NCBI GenBank assembly: GCA_904502115.1
Contig: CAJGDW010000028.1
Coordinates: forward strand, 1 to 15,577
Length of the DNA: 15,577 nt
From: Paludibacteraceae bacterium
Lineage (GTDB): Bacteria; Bacteroidota; Bacteroidia; Bacteroidales; Paludibacteraceae
Direction: 5' to 3'
Both the position numbers and the translations under genes were made by a program. Shown here one piece after another: positions 1-5,869 of this stretch. Positions within the stretch are counted from its first letter, which is position 1; every line of letters starts with the position of its first letter. The notes under the pieces are model-generated. The model was not told the origin of the DNA and ran no database searches. It saw only the letters and a program-made list of their open reading frames with translations.

Positions 1-36
1 ACAATGAGGACATCTTTCGCGACGCGTTTTTGCCAT
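1..36 (-). CDS. Possible 5' end of an unidentified gene (partial)
   Basis: On the minus strand an ATG at 36 opens a frame that stays open to the window edge and reads MAKTRRERCPHC. The CPHC pair could be the first half of a zinc-binding site, but twelve residues are too few to name a family. The ATG directly follows the T-run of the terminator hairpin downstream of serA. A real gene here would therefore have a very structured leader, or would depend on read-through. It may also be a chance frame. Low confidence. Confidence 0.25.
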   Translation of the reverse strand, partial: MAKTRRERCPHC

Positions 37-77
37 AAAAAAATAACTTTGATGAAAACGATTTCATCAAAGTTATT
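37..77 (-). terminator. Rho-independent terminator of serC-serA
   Basis: A perfect 16-bp inverted repeat (42-57 with 62-77, loop ACGA) is followed in the minus direction by seven T residues (complement of A37-A43). It lies about 100 nt past the serA stop and is the expected end of the serC-serA transcript. The stem is AT-rich but long and has no mismatch. Confidence 0.8.
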
Positions 78-147
78 GTATCTAATTGTAATTTAGAGTA
101 TTACAAGGATTTTACCAACCATTTTTGGCAATTATACCAGATTTTTT

Positions 148-175
148 ATGACTATCGACAAGTAACTATCGACAA
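148..175 (-). repeat. Heptamer array touching the serA stop codon
   Basis: Four consecutive 7-mers on the plus strand read ATGACTA, TCGACAA, GTAACTA and TCGACAA, so the exact 11-mer ACTATCGACAA occurs twice with a 14-nt period. The array ends at base 175 and the serA stop codon occupies 176-178. Similar heptamers abut the stops of groES and of the HU/SPOR gene in this window. Function unknown. Confidence 0.6.
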
Positions 176-1096
176 TTATTTGTTTACTTGGAATTTGTTG
201 ATGCCATCGCGCAAGAAACCAACAATTTGGTTAGCAGCAGCAATACCAGCATTGATGTTTGCTTCGGCTGTTTGAGCACCCATTTTTTTAGGAGTAGCAA
301 AGTAACGACCAGCAAATTTTTCAGCAAATTCTGCGTTAGCAGCAGGCATAATGTCTGTCATGTAACGGAAATCGCAACGGTCTTCCATCAATTTGATTAC
401 TTCGGCTTCGTTGATTACTTCTTTACGAGCGGTGTTAACCAACATAGCGCCTTTAGGCATTTTGTTTAACAAATCGTAATTGATAGAGTTTTTGGTTTCT
501 GCAGTAGCAGGAATGTGCAACGATACCACTTGGCAAGTGCTGTACAATTCTTCTACAGAATTTAGTGCAATAACACCATCTTTTTCAATTACTTCTTTTG
601 GGCAGAAAGCATCGTAAGCGTAAATTTCCATGCCAAAGCCTTTGGCAATGCGAGCTACGTTACGACCTACGTTACCGTAAGCGTGGATACCCAATTTTTT
701 GCCCATCAATTCGGTACCAGAAGTACCATTGTATAGGTTACGTACACCGTAAACCATCATACCCAAAGCCAATTCAGCAACAGCATTTGCATTTTGACCA
801 GGAGTGTTCATTACGCAAACACCTGCTGCAGTAGCTGCTTGCAAATCTACGTTGTCGTATCCAGCACCAGCGCGCACTACAATTTTTAGTTCTTTAGCAG
901 CTGCCAAAACTTCTGCGTCAACAATGTCGCTACGAATAATAATGGCGTTTGCATCGGCTACAGCTTCTAGCAATTGTGCTTTGTCGGTGTATTTTTCTAG
1001 CAAAGCAAGTTCGTATCCTGCTTCGTCAATTACGTTTTTAATACCGTCAATCGCTACTTTAGCGAAAGGTTTTTCGGTTGCAACTAAAACTTTCAT
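176..1096 (-). CDS. serA: D-3-phosphoglycerate dehydrogenase, short Bacteroidota/Entamoeba-type SerA
   Basis: It oxidises 3-phosphoglycerate to 3-phosphohydroxypyruvate with NAD, the first step of phosphorylated serine synthesis, in the cytoplasm. The 306 residues have the two-domain D-2-hydroxyacid dehydrogenase fold: substrate-domain Arg55 (IIIRSDIV), a nucleotide-binding loop at 136-144 (LGIHAYGNVG, with Ala in place of the first Gly of GxGxxG) and the catalytic-type Arg224 in NTARKEV. The usual TPH-IGAST signature is replaced by TPKKMGAQT at 268-276, so lysine stands where the catalytic histidine normally is, and the usual DVFxxEP segment reads DIMPAANAEF. From memory, this is the type III enzyme of Bacteroides and Entamoeba histolytica. 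The length leaves no room for the C-terminal ACT domain of E. coli SerA, so serine feedback through ACT is not expected. It starts 3 nt after serC and is surely co-transcribed with it. Confidence 0.93.
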   Translation of the reverse strand: MKVLVATEKPFAKVAIDGIKNVIDEAGYELALLEKYTDKAQLLEAVADANAIIIRSDIVDAEVLAAAKELKIVVRAGAGYDNVDLQAATAAGVCVMNTPGQNANAVAELALGMMVYGVRNLYNGTSGTELMGKKLGIHAYGNVGRNVARIAKGFGMEIYAYDAFCPKEVIEKDGVIALNSVEELYSTCQVVSLHIPATAETKNSINYDLLNKMPKGAMLVNTARKEVINEAEVIKLMEDRCDFRYMTDIMPAANAEFAEKFAGRYFATPKKMGAQTAEANINAGIAAANQIVGFLRDGINKFQVNK

Positions 1097-1099
1097 ATA

Positions 1100-2170
1100 T
1101 TATGCGTTTTGTTTTTCAAATTCTGCCATGCAGTCTACCAAGGCTTGAACGCTTTCGATAGGAAGCGCATTGTAAGTAGAAGCACGGAAACCACCAACTG
1201 AACGGTGACCTTTGATACCTACCATACCTTTTTCGGTAGCAAATTTCATAAAGTCAGCTTCTAGGTGTTTGTATTCGTCTTTCATTACGAAGCAGATGTT
1301 CATGCGAGAACGGTCTTCTTTGTTAGCGGTACCAACAAACATTTTGCTGTTGTCGATAGCGTTGTAAAGCAATTCTGCTTTTGCAATATTACGTTTTTCC
1401 ATTTCAGCAACACCACCGTTAGCTTTGATCCATCTTAGGGTTTGCAATGCAGTAAAGATAGGCAATACAGGAGGAGTGTTGAACATAGAACCGTTGTCGA
1501 TGTGTGTTTGGTAGTTCAACATGGTAGGAATGTAGCGGCTAACTTTGCCCAACAAATCGTTGCGTACAATGATGAAAGTAACACCAGCAGGAGCTAGGTT
1601 CTTTTGTGCGCCACCGTAAATCATACCGTATTTGGTTACGTCGATAGGACGAGAGAAAATATCAGACGACATATCGGCGATAAGTGGAACGGGCGATTCT
1701 AGGTCTTCTAACAATTCAGTACCGTAGATGGTATTGTTAGTTGTGATGTGGAAATAATCTGCGTCAGCAGGAATGGTGTAATCTTTAGGAATGAAAGTGT
1801 AGTTAGCATCGGCCGAAGAGGCAACTTCTACAACATCACCAAATCCTTTAGCTTCTTTCATTGCTTTTTTAGCCCAAACACCGGTGTTCAAGTAAGCGGC
1901 TTTGGTTTCTAGGAAGTTGAAAGGAACCATGCAGAATTGTAGGCTGGCACCACCACCCAAGAAAATAACGGAGTAGTTGTCTGGAATGTTTAACAATTCT
2001 TTGAACAAAGCAACAGCTTCGTCAACTACTGGTTGGAAATTTTTAGCACGGTGGCTAATTTCCAAAATCGATAAACCGTCACCATCAAAATCTAGAACAG
2101 CTTCTGCTGTTTTTTTGATAACTTCTTGTGGAAGAATAGATGGTCCTGCGTTAAAATTATGCTTTTTCAT
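1100..2170 (-). CDS. serC: Phosphoserine aminotransferase
   Basis: It is a pyridoxal-phosphate enzyme that converts 3-phosphohydroxypyruvate and glutamate to phosphoserine and 2-oxoglutarate; it may also act in pyridoxine synthesis, as in enterobacteria. The 356-residue length is typical of the family. Recognisable elements are the N-terminal NFNAGPSILP, the SHRAKNF loop at 39-45, GGGASLQF at 72-79, ADMSSD at 165-170, the PLP-binding lysine K190 in GGAQKNLAPAG, and the C-terminal GHRSVGGFRASTYNA. It is the first gene of a serC-serA operon, with product and substrate shared between neighbours; no serB is present here. A TAnnTTTG promoter box lies about 60 nt upstream. No clear Shine-Dalgarno sequence precedes the ATG, as is usual in Bacteroidota. 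Confidence 0.97.
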   Translation of the reverse strand: MKKHNFNAGPSILPQEVIKKTAEAVLDFDGDGLSILEISHRAKNFQPVVDEAVALFKELLNIPDNYSVIFLGGGASLQFCMVPFNFLETKAAYLNTGVWAKKAMKEAKGFGDVVEVASSADANYTFIPKDYTIPADADYFHITTNNTIYGTELLEDLESPVPLIADMSSDIFSRPIDVTKYGMIYGGAQKNLAPAGVTFIIVRNDLLGKVSRYIPTMLNYQTHIDNGSMFNTPPVLPIFTALQTLRWIKANGGVAEMEKRNIAKAELLYNAIDNSKMFVGTANKEDRSRMNICFVMKDEYKHLEADFMKFATEKGMVGIKGHRSVGGFRASTYNALPIESVQALVDCMAEFEKQNA

Positions 2171-2227
2171 ACAATAAAAAATATTAGTAGAATTTTTCTA
2201 TAATCTTGTCTGTTTTTTTGTAACGCG

Positions 2228-2235
2228 CAAATTTA
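2228..2235 (-). promoter_or_regulatory. Predicted -7 box for serC-serA
   Basis: The minus strand reads TAAATTTG, an exact match to the Bacteroidota -7 consensus TAnnTTTG. It would start transcription near 2221 and give a leader of about 50 nt before the serC ATG. No good -33 TTG is seen at the expected distance. The same octamer, also preceded by a plus-strand G, occurs upstream of efp. Confidence 0.5.
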
Positions 2236-2308
2236 CGCTTTTTTTGCTTGGTATTAAAATATATACGCCTAAATTTTTAACAATGTCCATTAAAAACATA
2301 AAACACGA

Positions 2309-2342
2309 CACCCGTTAGCTACCAAGTGGCAGTTAACGGGTG
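2309..2342 (-). terminator. Likely terminator downstream of rfbB
   Basis: Inverted repeat CACCCGTTA (2309-2317) with TAACGGGTG (2334-2342) encloses a 16-nt segment that can fold further. It lies 36 nt past the rfbB stop. In the minus direction it is followed by a T-rich but interrupted tract (complement of 2290-2307), so termination may be partial. The remainder of this 207-nt gap holds the serC promoter and nothing else I recognise. Confidence 0.55.
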
Positions 2343-2377
2343 AAATGTTACATTTTAACTACAAATTGTGTCATTGC

Positions 2378-3433
2378 TTATCTGTTAGCGTATTGTTTTT
2401 CGTAGTAGCTTTGGTAATTACCGCTGGTAACGTTGTTTAACCATTCTTCGTTTTCTAGGTACCAGTCAACGGTTTTTTCAAGACCTTCGGCAAATTGAAG
2501 CGATGGTTTCCAGCCCAATTCGGTGCCTAGTTTGGTGGGGTCGATTGCGTAACGCAAGTCGTGTCCAGCGCGGTCGGTAACAAAGGTGATGAGTTTTTCT
2601 GAGGTACCTTCTTCTCGACCCAATTTTTTGTCCATAATTTGGCAAAGCAAACGAATAAGGTCAATGTTAGTCCATTCGTTGTGTCCACCAATGTTATAGG
2701 TTTCGCCCAATTTACCGTTGTGGAAAATGGTGTCGATAGCACGTGCGTGGTCGTTTACCCACAACCAGTCGCGTACGTTTTCGCCTTTGCCGTAAATAGG
2801 AATTGGACGGTTATTTTTGATATTGTTGATAGATAGTGGAATCAATTTTTCGGGGAAGTGGTTAGCACCGTAGTTGTTAGAGCAGTTAGACATAACAACG
2901 GGCAAACCGTAGGTATGGAAATAAGCTCTTACAAAGTGGTCTGAACTTGCTTTCGATGCCGAGTAGGGGCTGCGTGGGTCGTAAGCGGTTTTTTCGGTAA
3001 AGAAACCTTCTTTGCCAAGCGAACCGTACACTTCGTCGGTAGATACGTGGTAGAAACGTTTGCCTTCGTAGTTGTCTTTCCAAAGGTTTTTGGCAGCATT
3101 CAACAAGTTGGCAGTACCCATTACATTGGTACGAATAAAGGCCAATGGATCGGTAATAGAACGGTCTACGTGCGATTCGGCAGCCAAGTGAATAACACCG
3201 TCAAATTGATATTCTTGGAACAACTTTTCAATGAATTCGGTGTCGGTAATATCGCCCTTGATGAATTGGTAGTTGGGCAAACTATCGATATCTTTTAGGT
3301 TTTCTAGGTTGCCTGCATAGGTAAGGGCATCCAAGTTGTAACACATGTAATTGGGATACTTGGTTACAAACAAACGGATAACGTGCGAGCCGATAAAACC
3401 GGCGGCACCGGTGATTAGAATTTTTTTATCCAT
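2378..3433 (-). CDS. rfbB: dTDP-glucose 4,6-dehydratase
   Basis: It converts dTDP-glucose to dTDP-4-keto-6-deoxyglucose, the second step to dTDP-L-rhamnose and other deoxysugars used in surface polysaccharides; cytoplasmic, NAD-dependent. The 351 residues show the extended short-chain dehydrogenase fold: GAAGFIGSH at 9-17, LDALTYAGN at 34-42, HLAAESHVDRS at 82-92, the active-site STDEVYG at 131-137 (Thr132, Asp133, Glu134), Tyr157 and Lys161 in YSASK, and the substrate-loop NNYGANHFPEKLIPL at 186-200. These are diagnostic for RfbB/RmlB rather than for UDP-glucose epimerases. The usual partners rfbA, rfbC and rfbD are not adjacent: the neighbours are an HU/SPOR protein and serC. An octamer repeat array ends 11 nt before the start codon, and no promoter box is seen in the 94-nt upstream gap, so co-transcription with the HU/SPOR gene is possible. 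Confidence 0.96.
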   Translation of the reverse strand: MDKKILITGAAGFIGSHVIRLFVTKYPNYMCYNLDALTYAGNLENLKDIDSLPNYQFIKGDITDTEFIEKLFQEYQFDGVIHLAAESHVDRSITDPLAFIRTNVMGTANLLNAAKNLWKDNYEGKRFYHVSTDEVYGSLGKEGFFTEKTAYDPRSPYSASKASSDHFVRAYFHTYGLPVVMSNCSNNYGANHFPEKLIPLSINNIKNNRPIPIYGKGENVRDWLWVNDHARAIDTIFHNGKLGETYNIGGHNEWTNIDLIRLLCQIMDKKLGREEGTSEKLITFVTDRAGHDLRYAIDPTKLGTELGWKPSLQFAEGLEKTVDWYLENEEWLNNVTSGNYQSYYEKQYANR

Positions 3434-3444
3434 GGCACTTATGT

Positions 3445-3497
3445 TGTTTAGTTGTTTAGTCGTTTAGTCGTTTAGTCGTTTGTCGTTTGTCGCTTGT
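3445..3497 (-). repeat. Octamer/heptamer tandem array in the rfbB leader
   Basis: On the plus strand there are four octamers YGTTTAGT (Y = T, T, C, C; 3445-3476) followed without a break by three shortened 7-mers: CGTTTGT, CGTTTGT and CGCTTGT. In rfbB mRNA sense the unit is ACTAAACR, and the array ends 11 nt before the ATG. The same octamer occurs before groEL and groES and after efp. Confidence 0.8.
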
Positions 3498-3527
3498 GCT
3501 TTACGAGCGACGAGTGACTAACGATGG
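3489..3527 (-). repeat. Hairpin and degenerate heptamers after the HU/SPOR stop
   Basis: GTCGCTTGT (3489-3497) pairs with ACGAGCGAC (3503-3511) over a 5-nt loop, with one G-T wobble. The stretch 3500-3527 can be read as the 7-mers TTTACGA, GCGACGA, GTGACTA and ACGATGG, the last touching the stop codon at 3528. GTGACTA resembles the ATGACTA and GTAACTA units next to serA. The hairpin has no following T-run, so it is not an ordinary terminator. Confidence 0.5.
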
Positions 3528-4427
3528 TTATGGGTTATAATGCAACAGCCAAGCATCTTTATAGGCAGGATAAGCTTGTGCTATTTCTTCCATTCCTGCA
3601 TTTCCTAATTCTTCTGTAGGATACGATGCAGCAATAATTCTAAATCTCTTTTCTGAGTAGATTATCTTGCTATGTGCTAGCGAAGATGGCAATTCTTCTA
3701 TAAATTTCATTGCCTTCGCTTGTGTATTAAAACTACCTATTACCACATGGAACGGTGTACAGGGTTCTGCTTGATTGATGGTGGTCTCTGGGGTAGTTTC
3801 GGGTTGTGCAATAACTTCTTCTACCACAGTAGTTGGTACAATCATGGCCATGGACTCTTGTCGTTGATTGGTTATCTTAACAGGAATCATGAGCAATAAA
3901 AGAATGATAGCCACACATGCAACGGCAAAATGAGATGAACGGCGTGTTGGCAATACCAATGGTTGTTTAATAGGAACTGTAGTAGGTGTTACACCCTTTG
4001 TTACAGCGCTTGTTTGGGTAAGAACAGGAAAATACACCGATGTTAATCCGTACGAACTGCTAATTGGAAGACTGTTGGCGTATGGTTCAAAATCGATGCC
4101 GTTTTCGGTTTGGTACAAACTACCCAAATTGCCCAACGAGAGATGTTTCCATACACGTAATTGTTGGTGCATTACCTTCACTTCTTTTTCAATTAGCGCG
4201 TTGGCATCTTCTAGGGTGCAACCGTTTTGTTGTGCAATGGCTTGTGCCAACAAACCATCGTTATAGGTAAGGGTAGGGTTGAATCCAACCATTTTGCTTG
4301 GCGGACATAGCATGCCGTTTTGCCAATGGGAAGGTTGTAACGATGCCACAAAACCACCTAACGATGGAATTACCACGAAGTCGTGGTTTCTCAACAAGGG
4401 CTCTATGTGTTGTACTATCTGAAGCAT
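3528..4427 (-). CDS. HU-CCDC81-type / SPOR domain membrane protein
   Basis: With the start at 4427 (MLQIVQHIEPLL) the protein has 299 residues. Residues 1-115 match, by recognition, the HU-like CCDC81 bacterial domains of Bacteroidota (VVIPSLGGFVA; the GFNPTLTYNDGLLAQ stretch), an IHF/HU relative presumed to bind DNA. One transmembrane helix lies at about 166-184 (FAVACVAIILLLLMIP). A low-complexity Thr/Pro/Glu linker leads to a C-terminal SPOR domain at about 224-298 (FHVVIGSFNTQAKAMKFIEEL), a fold that binds denuded peptidoglycan at division sites. The architecture suggests a link between nucleoid and septal wall; this is inference. A frame opening at 4454 would add nine hydrophobic residues, but a TAnnTTTG box falls between the two starts and homologues as I recall them begin near the second. 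It could be co-transcribed with rfbB, 94 nt downstream. Confidence 0.82.
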   Translation of the reverse strand: MLQIVQHIEPLLRNHDFVVIPSLGGFVASLQPSHWQNGMLCPPSKMVGFNPTLTYNDGLLAQAIAQQNGCTLEDANALIEKEVKVMHQQLRVWKHLSLGNLGSLYQTENGIDFEPYANSLPISSSYGLTSVYFPVLTQTSAVTKGVTPTTVPIKQPLVLPTRRSSHFAVACVAIILLLLMIPVKITNQRQESMAMIVPTTVVEEVIAQPETTPETTINQAEPCTPFHVVIGSFNTQAKAMKFIEELPSSLAHSKIIYSEKRFRIIAASYPTEELGNAGMEEIAQAYPAYKDAWLLHYNP

Positions 4428-4433
4428 AAAGCA

Positions 4434-4464
4434 CAAAAATAGTACAAAAACCAATGTTATGCAA
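4434..4464 (-). promoter_or_regulatory. Predicted promoter of the HU/SPOR gene
   Basis: The minus strand carries TTG (4462-4464), a 20-nt spacer and TATTTTTG (4434-4441), a full match to the TTG/TAnnTTTG Bacteroidota promoter. The predicted transcript would begin at or within a few bases of the chosen ATG at 4427, giving a nearly leaderless mRNA and arguing against the longer reading frame from 4454. Confidence 0.5.
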
Positions 4465-4478
4465 CCCTAGGTGGTGCT

Positions 4479-4494
4479 AAATTGTTAACAATTT
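4479..4494. promoter_or_regulatory. 16-bp perfect palindrome after the tolC-like gene
   Basis: AAATTGTTAACAATTT is fully self-complementary. It begins 1 nt past the stop codon of the outer-membrane channel gene and lies about 15 nt upstream of the -33 element of the next gene. It has no T-run, so it could be an operator site rather than a terminator, or a weak transcript end. No regulator is identifiable nearby. Confidence 0.35.
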
Positions 4495-4495
4495 G

Positions 4496-5869
4496 TCAAT
4501 GTTGATAATTTAGAAACTTCCTTTCGGCAATGCGATAGCTAATAAAGGCATCGGTAAGGTTGTTTTGCGCTTGCAACAATACCGTTTGCGCCTCAAGCAG
4601 TTGCGAAATAGTAACCCTGCCTGCTTGGTAGTCTGCTTGGGTTAGGTTGTAATTTTGTGTAGCCAGTTGCAAGGCATTTTCGTATTCGTTAATGAGCAAC
4701 GATGCCTCGTTCATTTGATTGTGCGCTTGTTGGGCACGCATGTGCAACAATTCGTTGGTATGTTCTTGTTGCAAACGTGCTTGCTCTATTTCTAAGTTGT
4801 GTTCCTTTATTTTGTGAGCCGTTTCCCACCAGGCCGATAAGGGTACCGAAACCGAAAAGAAAAGGGTTCCGTTGCCATACTGACTGCCCAAACCATTTCT
4901 GAATATATTGGCTTGCATGTTGCTGTATCCGTAATAAGCGCCTACGGCTACTTGGGGGAGCGCATCGGCTATGGCCATGCGTTTTTGTAATTGAGCTGCT
5001 TGCAGTTGCAATTGCAATAATCGATGCTCGGGTGTTTGAGAGGTGGTAAAATCGAGGGTTTGTGGGGCGGTTTCTGCCGCTGTCGATACAACCGTTATGC
5101 TATCGTTGTAAGGCACTCCAATGGACAAACAAAGTGCTCGTTTGGCCAGTTGCATGCCGTTGTTAAGCTGTATTTGGGTGCGTTGTAGCTCTGATTTTTT
5201 AAGCGCCACTTGCATTAAATCGGTAGGAAGGGCAAGCCCTGCATTCACCGCCGTTTCTACCACTTTGTGCAGGGTATCTACCAATGCCATGCCTGCCGTT
5301 AGGGTTTGTTGCTTGTCGGTTAAACCCACTACCAACCAATAACTTTCTTCTACCTCTTGCAATACATCGCGTTGGGTAATGCTTTCTTGTAGTTGAGCGG
5401 CTTCTACACCTACTTGTGCCAATTTGTTGCCGGCTACAATTTTTCCACCCATGTACACGGGTTGTAGGGCTGTTACGCCCACTTGGTAACCGTATTCCAA
5501 AAACGAAAGGGTGTTGTCAAGTCCCAATGCTTCGCCGTAATTGCCGTATAGGGTAGTGAGCAAATCGCGTACACCGGCATTGCGTATATCGTCTATGCCT
5601 ACCTCTATCATGGGGTTTAGGCTATGAAAACCCATGGCCGATGCGCTTACTTGTGGAAAATATTTGGTAAGGGCCTGATTTTTTACCTGTTCTGCCTTGC
5701 TTACTTCGATGGCCGATTGTTGGATAATTTTGTTGTTTTGCTCGGCCAGGTGCAGGCAAGAATCGAGTGTAAGGGGGGTATTGGCCATTGCCAACGATGC
5801 CAATAGCCAAGTACATAGCCCCATGATGCTACGTTCTAAAAATGCTATGTAGGTATTATTTTGCCTCAC
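4496..5869 (-). CDS. TolC-family outer-membrane efflux channel
   Basis: This is the outer-membrane component of the tripartite pump encoded with the two upstream genes. The 457 residues begin with a signal peptide (hydrophobic segment about 14-29, likely cut after AMA at 29). There follow two related halves typical of outer-membrane efflux proteins, each with beta-strand segments and long amphipathic, glutamine- and alanine-rich coiled helices, clearest at about 41-75 and 365-430 (QARLQQEHTNELLHMRAQQA). The closing region (LTQADYQAGRVTISQLLEAQ) is the family's C-terminal helix signature. There is no lipobox. The start at 5869 overlaps the pump gene by 14 nt. An internal Met at residue 16 would avoid the overlap but would remove the arginines of the signal peptide n-region, so the longer form is preferred. 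Substrate unknown. Confidence 0.92.
   Translation of the reverse strand: MRQNNTYIAFLERSIMGLCTWLLASLAMANTPLTLDSCLHLAEQNNKIIQQSAIEVSKAEQVKNQALTKYFPQVSASAMGFHSLNPMIEVGIDDIRNAGVRDLLTTLYGNYGEALGLDNTLSFLEYGYQVGVTALQPVYMGGKIVAGNKLAQVGVEAAQLQESITQRDVLQEVEESYWLVVGLTDKQQTLTAGMALVDTLHKVVETAVNAGLALPTDLMQVALKKSELQRTQIQLNNGMQLAKRALCLSIGVPYNDSITVVSTAAETAPQTLDFTTSQTPEHRLLQLQLQAAQLQKRMAIADALPQVAVGAYYGYSNMQANIFRNGLGSQYGNGTLFFSVSVPLSAWWETAHKIKEHNLEIEQARLQQEHTNELLHMRAQQAHNQMNEASLLINEYENALQLATQNYNLTQADYQAGRVTISQLLEAQTVLLQAQNNLTDAFISYRIAERKFLNYQH

Noticed and set aside
598..834. Plus-strand frame opposite serA
   Set aside because: It lies wholly in the antisense of a well-supported gene and has low-complexity, improbable composition.
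2309..2342. Riboswitch in the serC leader
   Set aside because: The hairpin is upstream of the predicted serC promoter box, so it belongs to the rfbB transcript, and no known riboswitch core is visible.
3445..3497. CRISPR array
   Set aside because: The units are contiguous 7- and 8-mers without spacers, and no cas genes are present.
4428..4454. Nine-residue hydrophobic extension (MVFVLFLCF) of the HU/SPOR protein as a signal peptide
   Set aside because: It has no positive n-region charge, a promoter box lies inside it, and the HU-like domain at the N-terminus should stay in the cytoplasm.
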